Assembly (NCBI RefSeq): GCF_000284515.1 | Contig: NC_017668.1 | Coordinates: 930,001-994,000 of the forward strand | Origin: Halobacillus halophilus DSM 2266 | GTDB taxonomy: Bacteria; Bacillota; Bacilli; Bacillales; Halobacillaceae | Length of the DNA: 64,000 nt | Direction: 5' to 3' | Shown: piece after piece, positions 8,196 to 16,098 of the stretch | Layout: each line of letters begins with the position of its first letter | How positions within the stretch are numbered: position 1 is the first letter of the stretch | The notes under the pieces: generated by a model | What the model was told of the DNA's origin: nothing | The model's input: the letters and a program-made list of their open reading frames with translations, nothing else | The model's database searches: none | Program-made: the position numbers and the translations under genes

Positions 8196-8709
8196 GGTCG
8201 CAGAGCTCCTCTCTTAACTGTTTAAGCCCATAATGGACTCTGGATTTCACCGTTCCTGTTTTAACTTTCGTCATTTGAGCAATCTCCTCATAGTCATAGC
8301 CGTAGTAATGTTTTAATACAATAGGGATGCGGTACTGGTCCTCCAATTGAAGCAGGGCCTGCTGCACGTCATACCATTCGGCAGGTATGGAGTCGGTCAT
8401 TTCCTCCCGCTTCAGGCGTGCGGTTTCGGATTGTTCATAAGTGAAGGCTCGCTTTTGTTTTCGTTTGATGTCCAGGTACGTATGAGTGGCAATTTGGATC
8501 AGCCATGATGAGAAGGAGGACTTTCCTTTATATTGACTAATTTTCTGGATCGCTTTTACGAGCGTCTCTTGGGTTACGTCGTAAGCTAATTGCTCATCGC
8601 CGCTCATCTTCCACACGTATTTGACAAGGAAGGAGTAATTTTCTTTGAGCCGTTTAGCTAAAAGTTGTTGGTCTCCCTGCTTAGCAAGTTGAATGTCGTT
8701 AGAATCCAT
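8185..8709 (-). CDS. sigY: ECF-type RNA polymerase sigma factor (SigY-like)
   Basis: 174 residues. Region 2 is visible as FLVKYVWKMSGDEQLAYDVT and FSSWLIQIATHTYLD, and region 4 as YYGYDYEEIAQM followed by GTVKSRVHYGLKQLREEL, a helix-turn-helix. This is a typical extracytoplasmic-function sigma factor. The gene order behind it (yxlC, small membrane proteins, yxlE, yxlF, yxlG) identifies it as SigY-like. Three consecutive ATG codons occur; the third, at 8709, is best spaced (6 bases) from GAGGA. It directs core RNA polymerase to ECF promoters, probably including its own. Confidence 0.88.
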   Translation of the reverse strand: MDSNDIQLAKQGDQQLLAKRLKENYSFLVKYVWKMSGDEQLAYDVTQETLVKAIQKISQYKGKSSFSSWLIQIATHTYLDIKRKQKRAFTYEQSETARLKREEMTDSIPAEWYDVQQALLQLEDQYRIPIVLKHYYGYDYEEIAQMTKVKTGTVKSRVHYGLKQLREELCDHEG

Positions 8710-8739
8710 CATCATTCCTCATTTCCGACTTACTTATAA

Positions 8740-8765
8740 GACGAACAGCCAGCAGAATTCGTTCA
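8740..8765 (-). promoter_or_regulatory. ECF-type promoter of the sigY operon (likely autoregulated)
   Basis: On the minus strand, TGAACG (8760-8765) and CGTC (8740-8743) are separated by 16 bases, the form of ECF sigma promoters in Bacillus. It lies about 30 bases before the sigY start. SigY is known to drive its own operon in B. subtilis, so autoregulation is inferred. Confidence 0.65.
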
Positions 8766-8802
8766 AATTTTATGTAAAAAATTCATCAACTTCTTTTAAA
8801 GA

Positions 8803-8935
8803 GGCTCTGTAAAACTTCTAAGTTGATTTTTCAGGCCCTGCGTCGTGTAGGGACGCTGTAAAGTGAGTTATTTTCTTACCAATTTTAATCCTTTGATGGC
8901 AACGGCCCCAAACATCTCGAAACTGTGTAGATAAG
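8803..8935. repeat. Dispersed intergenic repeat, degenerate copy A
   Basis: Begins GGCTCTGTAAAACTTCTA and ends GGCAACGGCCCC-A-ACATCTCGAAACTG. Both ends closely match the repeats at 24651 and 35725. The central core with inverted CGCTTTCC/GGAAAGCG seen in the other copies is missing, so this is a decayed copy. It fills the gap between the sigY and trp promoters. Confidence 0.6.
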
Positions 8936-8976
8936 GGAACGGACAGAAGGTTGAATACTTAGCCAAACGCCGATGG

Positions 8977-9005
8977 TTGACATTATTGTCTGAATTTTAT
9001 AGACT
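8977..9005 (+). promoter_or_regulatory. SigA-type promoter of the trp operon
   Basis: TTGACA (8977-8982) and TAGACT (9000-9005) with a 17-base spacer. Transcription would start near 9012, just ahead of the TRAP-binding triplets. Confidence 0.75.
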
Positions 9006-9030
9006 ATTTAAAAGTGATCAGAATAAAGCA

Positions 9031-9092
9031 TAGTTGAGATGAGAATGAGAGCCGTAGAGTTGAGGTTTCTAGGATGAGCATAGCTGAGTGAG
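9031..9092 (+). promoter_or_regulatory. TRAP-binding site in the trp leader (11 GAG/TAG triplets)
   Basis: Eleven (G/T)AG triplets begin at 9031, 9036, 9041, 9047, 9055, 9062, 9070, 9076, 9081, 9086 and 9090, mostly separated by 2-3 bases. This is the arrangement bound by the 11-subunit tryptophan-activated TRAP (MtrB) ring. Two spacers are five bases (before 9055 and 9070), with overlapping alternative triplets at 9049 and 9057. mtrB is not in the window. Confidence 0.85.
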
Positions 9093-9181
9093 CACAGGGA
9101 TCAACAGACGAAGGAGCTGGAAGATTGCCTGGCCGATATAGAAGTATATTTATCATCCTCTTATATTTATCCTCTCAACGT

Positions 9182-9214
9182 CTCATTCTCCATAAATTTA
9201 TATGGAGAGGTGAG
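9182..9214 (+). promoter_or_regulatory. RNA hairpin sequestering the trpE ribosome binding site
   Basis: 9182-9194 pairs with 9201-9214 (13 pairs, one G-U, one bulged G at 9210, 6-base loop) and buries GGAGAGGTGAG, the trpE Shine-Dalgarno. The 5' arm can instead pair with the TRAP site (9041-9050 with 9181-9190, a perfect 10 bp), so the two folds exclude each other. Confidence 0.8.
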
Positions 9215-9217
9215 CCC

Positions 9218-10726
9218 ATGACCACGTACGAAAGATTTATCCAGGATGCCCGCGAGCATCAGACCATTCCCGTAAGCCAATCTTTTTTTACCGATACGTT
9301 AACCCCTATCCACATGTTTCATGCGCTCAATGATGAAGCTGTTTATATGCTGGAAAGTCAGGATCCGGAATCACCCTGGTCGAATTATTCCTTCATTGGC
9401 TTAGACCCGATGATGGAAATAAAAGAAGACGAGGCTGCTTTTGTGATCTCTGATTTTCAAAAAAAGACCAAAGAATCGGCTGCTACTTTTAAAGAAGCGT
9501 TTAACCATGTGGTAAACACTCTGAATGTAAAACCGGCCGATGTACCACTTCCTTTTAAAGGCGGGGGAGTTGGATACATCAGTTATGATGCGATTTCCGA
9601 TTATGAGCCAGTGCCTCGCGCCATTCAGGACGAATTGAACTTATCTAATTATCATTTATTATTTTGCCAGACGCTAATTGCGTATCATCACAAAACAAAG
9701 GAAGTAACCATTTTAACGTATGCAAGAGTCGATAACGAATCGCTCTCTTCTACTATATATGAACAATCCAGACAGCGGATTAAAAAAGTGCAGCAGCGAC
9801 TAATGAACCACCAGGGACTGCCGGATTTAATGCTTGCCGGTGACTTGGAAGAAGATGCAGGTGTGGAACTCGACAGCAATTACCATCCTGATCAGTTCAA
9901 GAGCGATGTAGAGAAGATTAAAGAATACATCCGAGCTGGCGATATATTTCAAGCTGTATTATCCCAACGCTTTCACACCGTCACAGAGCGGAGCGGTTTT
10001 GAATTGTACCGCGTATTAAGAAACGTCAATCCTTCTCCTTACATGTTCTTTCTGAAGTTTAATGATGTAGAAGTAATTGGAAGCTCTCCAGAGCGTTTAC
10101 TGGAAGTGCAGGAAGGGAAACTTGAAATTCACCCGATCGCAGGTACGAGAAAGCGTGGAGCCACTCAGGAAGAAGATGACGCTCTCGCTGAAGAACTTTT
10201 AGCAGATGAAAAAGAACTGGCGGAACATCGCATGCTGGTCGATCTCGCTCGCAACGATATCGGACGGGTAGCTGAATTTGGTTCGGTGGATGTTACCGAA
10301 TATATGACCATCGGGCGATTTTCAAAAGTTATGCATATCATCAGTAAAGTCGTAGGGCAGCTGAGATCAGACATTTCACCCATTGATGCCGTAAGTTCAG
10401 CCTTCCCTGCTGGAACGTTATCCGGAGCCCCTAAAGTGCGGGCGATGCAGATTCTTAGGGAGCTTGAGCCCACCCCTCGTAACTTATATGGCGGCGGAAT
10501 CTTGTATTTCGGTTTCGATGGCAATATCGATTCCTGTATCACGATCCGGACGATGACGCTGGTCGGAAAAGATCTCTATATTCAGGCAGGCGCCGGGATC
10601 GTTGCCGACTCAGATCCAGAGACGGAATTTCAGGAAACGTTAAGTAAAGCAAGTGCCCTTAAGAGAACGATTCAAATAGCTGAGCAAGTATTTGAGACGA
10701 GCAGAGAAGGAGTGGAGTACAAATGA
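9218..10726 (+). CDS. trpE: Anthranilate synthase component I
   Basis: 502 residues. It converts chorismate and ammonia (from TrpG) to anthranilate, the first step of tryptophan synthesis. Chorismate-binding fold motifs are present: GSSPERLLEV, HPIAGTRKRG, LAEHRMLVDLARNDIGRV and AFPAGTLSGAPKVRAM. The N-terminal MLESQDPESPWSNYSFIG corresponds to the tryptophan feedback site (LLES...S). The ATG at 9218 is chosen because GGAGAGGTGAG is directly upstream and the family begins at this point; an extended upstream frame would run through the regulatory hairpin. Translation is probably controlled by TRAP through that hairpin. Its stop overlaps trpD (ATGA). Confidence 0.96.
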   Translation: MTTYERFIQDAREHQTIPVSQSFFTDTLTPIHMFHALNDEAVYMLESQDPESPWSNYSFIGLDPMMEIKEDEAAFVISDFQKKTKESAATFKEAFNHVVNTLNVKPADVPLPFKGGGVGYISYDAISDYEPVPRAIQDELNLSNYHLLFCQTLIAYHHKTKEVTILTYARVDNESLSSTIYEQSRQRIKKVQQRLMNHQGLPDLMLAGDLEEDAGVELDSNYHPDQFKSDVEKIKEYIRAGDIFQAVLSQRFHTVTERSGFELYRVLRNVNPSPYMFFLKFNDVEVIGSSPERLLEVQEGKLEIHPIAGTRKRGATQEEDDALAEELLADEKELAEHRMLVDLARNDIGRVAEFGSVDVTEYMTIGRFSKVMHIISKVVGQLRSDISPIDAVSSAFPAGTLSGAPKVRAMQILRELEPTPRNLYGGGILYFGFDGNIDSCITIRTMTLVGKDLYIQAGAGIVADSDPETEFQETLSKASALKRTIQIAEQVFETSREGVEYK

Positions 10727-11745
10727 ACGATATCTTAAAACGAGTAGTATCCGGAGAGACTTTATCTGAGAAGGAAGCTTTTGCTACTATGGACGCCATC
10801 ATGAAGGGAGAAGCGACTACAGGACAGCTGATGAGCATGCTGAGCGTCATGAGCTACCGCGGAGAAACGGTCAATGAGATGACCGGCTTTGTCCAGGCGA
10901 TGCGAGAGAATATGACGAAGCTTGATGTTCAGGATGATTCTGTTGTGGACACGTGCGGTACAGGAGGCGATGGAGCTTCTACGTTTAATATTTCGACCGC
11001 TGTTTCTATTATTCTTGCCAGCATGGGTGTGAAGGTAGCGAAACACGGCAATCGTAAAGTATCCTCCCGAAGCGGCAGTGCCGATGTGCTTGAAACACTC
11101 GGTATTCCGATCGATACAACTCCCGAGGAAGGCGCTAAAGCTCTACAGGAAAAAGGAATGACGTTCATGTTCGCTCCTCTGTATCATCAGGCGATGAAGC
11201 ACGCAGGTCCTGCCCGTAAGGAACTTGGTTTCCGTACCGTTTTCAACCTGCTTGGACCAATGTCCAACCCGGCGAATGCACGCCGTCAGCTAATCGGCAT
11301 TTATGACACAGCCTATGCGGAGAAGATGGCCGAAGCGCTGTACAACCTTGGTTCGAAACACGTGCTGTTAGCGACAGGCCGTGATGGGTTAGATGAAATA
11401 ACCATAACCGGAATTACCGACCTGGTTGAACTGAAAGACGGAACCATCAGCCGTACGACGGTGACCCCGGAAGACCTCGGTCTTACCAGAGGAAAACTCG
11501 AAGATATACAAATAGAAAAAACAGAACAAAGTGCAGCGATGATTGAAGCGGTGATGCTCGGTAACGCGAACGAAAGCGCAACGACAATTGTCACCATGAA
11601 CGCAGCAGCCGGTCTTTATGTAGCAGGGAAAGCCGAAGACCTTCGTGACGGAGTTAAGCAAGTTCAAGAGGCCATCCAGACAGGGGTAACCCGTCGTTAC
11701 TTTGAATCTGTAGCAGTGGAAAGGGAGGATCGCCAGTATGCTTGA
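10723..11745 (+). CDS. trpD: Anthranilate phosphoribosyltransferase
   Basis: 340 residues. It transfers phosphoribosyl from PRPP to anthranilate. The PRPP-binding motif CGTGGDGASTFNIST and the anthranilate-site motif KHGNRKVSSRSGSADVLETLG (split here at 20 residues: KHGNRKVSSRSGSADVLETL) are intact, and the length matches the family. The start overlaps the trpE stop as ATGA, indicating translational coupling. It overlaps trpC by 8 bases. Cytosolic homodimer in known members. Confidence 0.95.
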   Translation: MNDILKRVVSGETLSEKEAFATMDAIMKGEATTGQLMSMLSVMSYRGETVNEMTGFVQAMRENMTKLDVQDDSVVDTCGTGGDGASTFNISTAVSIILASMGVKVAKHGNRKVSSRSGSADVLETLGIPIDTTPEEGAKALQEKGMTFMFAPLYHQAMKHAGPARKELGFRTVFNLLGPMSNPANARRQLIGIYDTAYAEKMAEALYNLGSKHVLLATGRDGLDEITITGITDLVELKDGTISRTTVTPEDLGLTRGKLEDIQIEKTEQSAAMIEAVMLGNANESATTIVTMNAAAGLYVAGKAEDLRDGVKQVQEAIQTGVTRRYFESVAVEREDRQYA

Positions 11746-12502
11746 GACCATTCTAGCTGTGAAGCGCCAAGAGGTAGAACGCCTCTTCTTACCAGAAGAA
11801 CAATCATTTACAAACTATTCACTAAAGGAATCCTTGAAAAATTCTCCCCATTTGGCAGGACTGATTGCAGAGGTGAAAAAAGCCTCTCCGTCTAAAGGAA
11901 TCATCCGTGAAGATTTCAATCCTGTACGGATCGGACATGAATATAACCAGGCTGGTGTTCAGGCGATTTCTGTACTAACGGACCAACACTTTTTCCAGGG
12001 CCATCGGGACTTTTTGACAGATATCAAAAAAGTGGTGGACGTTCCCGTTTTACGCAAGGACTTTATCATCGACTCCATGCAAATTGCGGAGAGTGCCTAT
12101 ATTGGAGCGGATGCCGTACTGTTGATCGGTGAAGCACTGGAGGCGGAAAAGCTTCACGAACTTTATCTGCAGGCTCAGGATCTGGGCATGGAAGCGTTAG
12201 TGGAAGTTCACAGTGAAGAAACACTGGAAAAGGTGCTGAAGGAATTCACTCCGGAAATCCTTGGCGTGAACAACCGTAACCTTCATACCTTTGAAACGAA
12301 GCTTTCTCAGACGAAAAGGATGGCGGAGCTTGCTCCTAAAGAATCCCTTCTTGTTTCGGAAAGCGGCATTTTTACAAATGAAGACTTACGCGAAGTAGTC
12401 GGCTACGGAGCTGAAGGAGTACTTGTCGGAGAATCACTTATGAAACAGGCTGACATTAAGAAAGGTGTTCATGACCTAATGACGGGAGTCAATGTGTTAT
12501 GA
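11738..12502 (+). CDS. trpC: Indole-3-glycerol-phosphate synthase
   Basis: 254 residues, a TIM-barrel enzyme that closes CdRP to indole-3-glycerol phosphate. Catalytic strand motifs: EVKKASPSKGIIRED (substrate Lys), VLRKDFIID (catalytic Lys), EVHSEETLEKV (Glu), GVNNRNL and LVSESGI for phosphate binding. AGGGAGGATCGCCAGT precedes the ATG within the end of trpD. Monofunctional, not fused to trpF as in enteric bacteria. Confidence 0.95.
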   Translation: MLETILAVKRQEVERLFLPEEQSFTNYSLKESLKNSPHLAGLIAEVKKASPSKGIIREDFNPVRIGHEYNQAGVQAISVLTDQHFFQGHRDFLTDIKKVVDVPVLRKDFIIDSMQIAESAYIGADAVLLIGEALEAEKLHELYLQAQDLGMEALVEVHSEETLEKVLKEFTPEILGVNNRNLHTFETKLSQTKRMAELAPKESLLVSESGIFTNEDLREVVGYGAEGVLVGESLMKQADIKKGVHDLMTGVNVL

Positions 12503-13161
12503 AGGAGCCTATCATTAAGTTCTGCGGCAACCGCTCCTTATCAGATCTGACCAAAACCACCTCTTCCAGTGCCACACACGTCGGTTTCATTTTTGTTAGA
12601 AAAACGAAACGCTACGTACGCCCGGAGCTGGCCGGTCGCTGGGTGAGACAGATTCGTCCTAAGCAGAAGCTTGTCGGGGTGTTCATCGATCCAAGCATTG
12701 AAGAAATAGAGGAAGTACTTCATTTTGTTCCACTCGATGTTATTCAGCTGCATGGAAACGAAAAGGTCTCTGATTTGTTAAAAATAAAGGAATCTTTCGG
12801 CCTTCCTGTATGGAAGGTCATTCATCACCAGCAAAATGGGAAAAATCAAATGGAAGTGTTCCAGGGAGTTGCTGACGGCTATCTGATTGACTCAAAGATA
12901 AAGGGAGTCTCAGGCGGCACAGGTGTCCGATTTGACTGGGAAGCGATTCCGGAGTATCGCGATATAGCTTTTGAACAGGGAGTTCCCTGCCTGATTGCCG
13001 GAGGAGTTACGCCGGAAAACGTGGCAGAATTAATTGCCTACCGTCCGGAAGGAATCGACATATCAAGCGGTATCGAAAAAGATGAACAAAAAGATCTTAG
13101 TAAAATACAAGCGATTACGAAAGAGGTGGAGCGGAATGTTGCAAGTATTTCCAGACGTTAA
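12499..13161 (+). CDS. trpF: Phosphoribosylanthranilate isomerase
   Basis: 220 residues. It performs the Amadori rearrangement of PRA to CdRP. The catalytic Cys is in IIKFCGN and the catalytic Asp in [15 protein letters not shown]; the phosphate loop is [11 protein letters not shown]. The KFCGN motif is a little different from the common KICG. ATGA overlap with trpC, and the end overlaps trpB by 26 bases, so the operon is tightly packed. Confidence 0.94.
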   Translation: MKEPIIKFCGNRSLSDLTKTTSSSATHVGFIFVRKTKRYVRPELAGRWVRQIRPKQKLVGVFIDPSIEEIEEVLHFVPLDVIQLHGNEKVSDLLKIKESFGLPVWKVIHHQQNGKNQMEVFQGVADGYLIDSKIKGVSGGTGVRFDWEAIPEYRDIAFEQGVPCLIAGGVTPENVAELIAYRPEGIDISSGIEKDEQKDLSKIQAITKEVERNVASISRR

Positions 13162-14329
13162 AGGCAGATTCGGTGACTTTGGAGGCAAATATGTACCTGA
13201 GACATTAATGGGACCTCTTCAGGAACTGGAAGATGCTCTTGATCAGGCTATGGAGGATCAGGCTTTTCATGATGAATATCATCATGTACTTGAAGAATAT
13301 GCGGGCCGTCCTACAGCTCTTACGTATGCGGATAAAATCAGTGACTATTTAGGCGGAGCCAAGATTTATCTGAAGCGTGAAGATCTGAACCATACTGGAG
13401 CGCATAAATTGAACAATGCGATCGGCCAGGCCTTGCTTGCTAAACGAATGGGCAAGGAAAAGATCATTGCCGAAACAGGTGCCGGCCAGCACGGCGTGGC
13501 GTCAGCAACGGTAGCTGCTAAGTTCGGGCTTAAGTGCAAAGTGTTCATGGGCGAAGAAGACATTCGCCGTCAGGAATTGAATGTATTCCGCATGAAGCTT
13601 CTTGGAGCGGAAGTCGTCTCCGTTTCAAGCGGTAATGGAACGCTGAAAGATGCTACAAATGAAGCGATCCGCTATTGGGTAGCCAATTGTGAAGACCACT
13701 TCTATCTAATTGGTTCTGTGGTCGGTCCTCACCCGTATCCACGCATGGTCCGTGATTTCCAGCGGGTCATCGGGGACGAATCGAAGAAGCAGTTCCTTGA
13801 AGTGGAGCAGGAGCTGCCGAACCGCATTTACGCCTGCGTAGGCGGAGGGAGTAATGCGATGGGAATGTTCTACCCGTTCCTTGAAGATGACGCAGAATTA
13901 ATCGGTGTGGAAGCTGCCGGCCGCGGAATTGACACCCCGGAACATGCAGCTACGCTTACCAAGGGTGCTCCTGGCGTTATCCATGGTTCCCTTACGTATT
14001 TGATGCAGGATGATAATGGACAGATTACAGAACCTTATTCCATTTCTGCTGGTCTCGATTATCCGGGCATCGGCCCTGAACACGCTCATCTGTTCCAGAC
14101 GAAACGAGTACGCTATGAATCTATCACGGATAAAGAAGCCTTAGATGCTCTTCGCCTGTTAACGGAATGTGAAGGAATTATCCCGGCTATTGAAACCGCT
14201 CATGCGCTTGCTCAGGCTTTCAAAGAAGCCGGCAGCATGTCTAAAGATGAAACTATATTAATTAACCTGTCCGGCCGTGGAGATAAAGACATGGCGACGC
14301 TGATGGAACATTTCGAGGAGGAGGTTTAG
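13136..14329 (+). CDS. trpB: Tryptophan synthase beta chain
   Basis: 397 residues. PLP enzyme joining indole and serine. The PLP lysine lies in [19 protein letters not shown]; the phosphate cradle is GGGSNAMG and the C-terminal loop is NLSGRGDKD. The start at 13136 is chosen because AGAGGTGGAG precedes it and the conserved [15 protein letters not shown] begins soon after; a longer frame upstream lies inside trpF. Works as alpha2beta2 with TrpA, encoded one base downstream. Confidence 0.96.
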   Translation: MLQVFPDVKGRFGDFGGKYVPETLMGPLQELEDALDQAMEDQAFHDEYHHVLEEYAGRPTALTYADKISDYLGGAKIYLKREDLNHTGAHKLNNAIGQALLAKRMGKEKIIAETGAGQHGVASATVAAKFGLKCKVFMGEEDIRRQELNVFRMKLLGAEVVSVSSGNGTLKDATNEAIRYWVANCEDHFYLIGSVVGPHPYPRMVRDFQRVIGDESKKQFLEVEQELPNRIYACVGGGSNAMGMFYPFLEDDAELIGVEAAGRGIDTPEHAATLTKGAPGVIHGSLTYLMQDDNGQITEPYSISAGLDYPGIGPEHAHLFQTKRVRYESITDKEALDALRLLTECEGIIPAIETAHALAQAFKEAGSMSKDETILINLSGRGDKDMATLMEHFEEEV

Positions 14330-14330
14330 T

Positions 14331-15131
14331 ATGCTGACGAAGACATCGTTTCAAGGAAAGTTAGAAAAAACGGAGGACCTGTTCATCCCTTTTCTCGTAG
14401 CGGGTGATCCCAGTCCATCCATGACGATCGCATTCGCACTTCGTCTTCAGCAGCAGGGCGCCGACGTACTGGAACTCGGTGTCCCTTACTCTGACCCTCT
14501 TGCAGACGGACCAACGATTCAACGCGCGGCGAGACGAGCTCTTAATGCAGGAATGTCGCTGAGAAAGGCGATTGAACTTGTCCCACAGCTTCGGAAGCAC
14601 GGTCTTACCATTCCGGTCGTTATTTTCACCTATTACAATCCAGTCTTAAGACTCGGCCATGATCAGTTTTTCGAATTACTCGAAGAAAATGGAGTCGAAG
14701 GCGTGCTCATTCCCGACCTTCCATTTGAAGAAAGTGAAGAGATTCGAGGTCAGGCAGAATCCAAAGACATTGAATTTATCTCTCTGGTAGCTCCAAACTC
14801 TGAGCAACGTATCAAGCAGATTGCGGAAAACGCGAAAGGCTTTCTATACTGTGTGTCCACGCTTGGGGTAACGGGCGGAGAAAACAAGATGACAGGAGAA
14901 TCGCTGGCTTTTATTAAAAAAGTGAAAGAATACAGTCCGGTTCCTGTCGCAGTAGGCTTTGGCGTTTCTACCAATGAGGATGTAAAAATTGTACGTGAAC
15001 ATGCGGACGGTGTCATTATTGGCAGTAAAATAATTCGTTTAATAGAAAACGAGCTTGATAAAATTAACAGCGGCGAGAAAAGTGGGGCTCTGAAGAGCTT
15101 TTCAAACAGCATTGCTGAACTTGTTAAATAA
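14331..15131 (+). CDS. trpA: Tryptophan synthase alpha chain
   Basis: 266 residues. TIM barrel that cleaves indole-3-glycerol phosphate and channels indole to TrpB. Signature LELGVPYSDPLADGPTIQRA holds the catalytic Glu and Asp; VLIPDLPFEE and VAVGFGVST contribute to the site. GGAGGAGGTTTAGT precedes the ATG and overlaps the trpB end. Confidence 0.95.
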   Translation: MLTKTSFQGKLEKTEDLFIPFLVAGDPSPSMTIAFALRLQQQGADVLELGVPYSDPLADGPTIQRAARRALNAGMSLRKAIELVPQLRKHGLTIPVVIFTYYNPVLRLGHDQFFELLEENGVEGVLIPDLPFEESEEIRGQAESKDIEFISLVAPNSEQRIKQIAENAKGFLYCVSTLGVTGGENKMTGESLAFIKKVKEYSPVPVAVGFGVSTNEDVKIVREHADGVIIGSKIIRLIENELDKINSGEKSGALKSFSNSIAELVK

Positions 15132-15137
15132 GCAAAT

Positions 15138-15160
15138 CAGCAGAGAGGAGTGGAGCTGAG
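15138..15160 (+). promoter_or_regulatory. Possible TRAP-binding repeats over the trpG ribosome binding site
   Basis: CAG at 15138, then GAG at 15143, 15148, 15153 and 15158, spaced exactly 5 bases apart. The triplets cover the Shine-Dalgarno and touch the GTG start. The spacing is what TRAP binds, and B. subtilis trpG (pabA) is repressed this way, but only five triplets are visible here. Confidence 0.5.
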
Positions 15161-15741
15161 TGATTTACATGATTGATCATTATGATTCGTTTACCTACAA
15201 CCTGGTCCAGTATTTAGGAGAGCTCGGGGAAGAGGTTCTAGTCAGGCGTAATGATGAAATCGATATAGCAGAGATAGAAGCAGTAGAGCCAGACTTGATT
15301 TTTCTTTCACCGGGGCCATGCTCCCCGGATGAAACAGGCCAAACCCTTGAAGTGATCGATTACTTTAAAGGCCGCACACCCATCTTTGGCGTATGCCTTG
15401 GTCATCAGTCCATCGCCCAGGTATTTGGTGGACAGGTTGTACGTGCGGACAAACTTATGCACGGAAAAGCTTCCACGATTTTTCACGGGGGTCGTGGGAT
15501 TTATGAGGGGTTAAACAATCCTATGGAGGTCATGCGCTACCATTCTCTCATTGTGGATGGTGAAGACCTTCCTGAATGTCTGGAAATAACAGCTACTACG
15601 ATCGAAGGAGAAATTATGGGTCTTCGTCATTTAGAATATCCTATTGAAGGGGTCCAATTTCACCCTGAATCGATCGGTACCAATGATGGCAAGCAGCTAT
15701 TGAAAAATCTACTGGAAAATCGTATAAAAGCATTGATTTAA
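15160..15741 (+). CDS. trpG: Anthranilate/aminodeoxychorismate synthase glutamine amidotransferase subunit
   Basis: 193 residues. Class I glutamine amidotransferase: nucleophile Cys in FGVCLGHQSIAQVFGG, His and Glu in GVQFHPESI, N-terminal DHYDSFTYNLVQYLGELGE. It supplies ammonia to TrpE and, in Bacillus, also to PabB for folate, where the gene sits in the folate operon. Here it ends the trp operon, 28 bases after trpA. GTG start with GAGAGGAG upstream. The pabA label is equally valid, since dual use cannot be settled from sequence. Confidence 0.93.
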   Translation: MIYMIDHYDSFTYNLVQYLGELGEEVLVRRNDEIDIAEIEAVEPDLIFLSPGPCSPDETGQTLEVIDYFKGRTPIFGVCLGHQSIAQVFGGQVVRADKLMHGKASTIFHGGRGIYEGLNNPMEVMRYHSLIVDGEDLPECLEITATTIEGEIMGLRHLEYPIEGVQFHPESIGTNDGKQLLKNLLENRIKALI

Positions 15742-15744
15742 GAG

Positions 15745-15784
15745 GAAGCGGGTGTCTAATTCATAGATATCCGCTTCTTTTTTG
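15745..15784 (+). terminator. Terminator of the trp operon
   Basis: GAAGCGGGTGTCTA pairs with TAGATATCCGCTTC (two G-U pairs, loop of five), then seven T. Confidence 0.9.
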
Positions 15785-15800
15785 TAGTACTATTGAATCA

Positions 15801-15977
15801 TTTTCAAAATAGATTTTATTATGATTTCGCTTCATTAATTAGAAATTTCATAAAAATCATACAAATTTTTCATCCTATGGCGTTATCGCTTTCAAAATAG
15901 ATTGTGAAAATATTCCATCCGTCAAAAATGGCTTAAAATGGCTCTAAAGCCATATGAAATTGCTATTTTCACAATCT
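15801..15977 (+). promoter_or_regulatory. Direct and inverted repeats upstream of the symporter gene
   Basis: TTTCAAAATAGATT occurs at 15802 and again at 15890. The second copy runs into a perfect 14-bp inverted repeat, AGATTGTGAAAATA (15899-15912) and TATTTTCACAATCT (15964-15977). Inside that loop is a nested palindrome around ATGGCT-CTA-AAGCCAT. It may be an operator or a leader RNA structure; the regulator is unknown. Confidence 0.5.
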
Positions 15978-16098
15978 TTTAAAGTGTGATAAATTAAATA
16001 TCGTTGTGTTCAGAGAGCGCTTAACTCATCGGCCGATGCAATAAAGACGACTCAGCAAAGAACCAGCAACTAATACATCAGGAGATGATTGAGTAGTT

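Noticed and set aside
9093..9181. A trp transcription attenuator
   Set aside because: No stem followed by a T run was found between the TRAP triplets and the trpE hairpin.
9125..9217. Extension of trpE to an upstream TTG start
   Set aside because: The added residues run through the regulatory hairpin, and the ATG at 9218 has its own GGAGAGGTGAG and fits family length.
16012..16025. A catabolite repression (cre) site, AGAGAGCGCTTAAC
   Set aside because: The centre AGCGCTT fits, but only about 9 of 14 positions match the consensus, so it is too weak to call.
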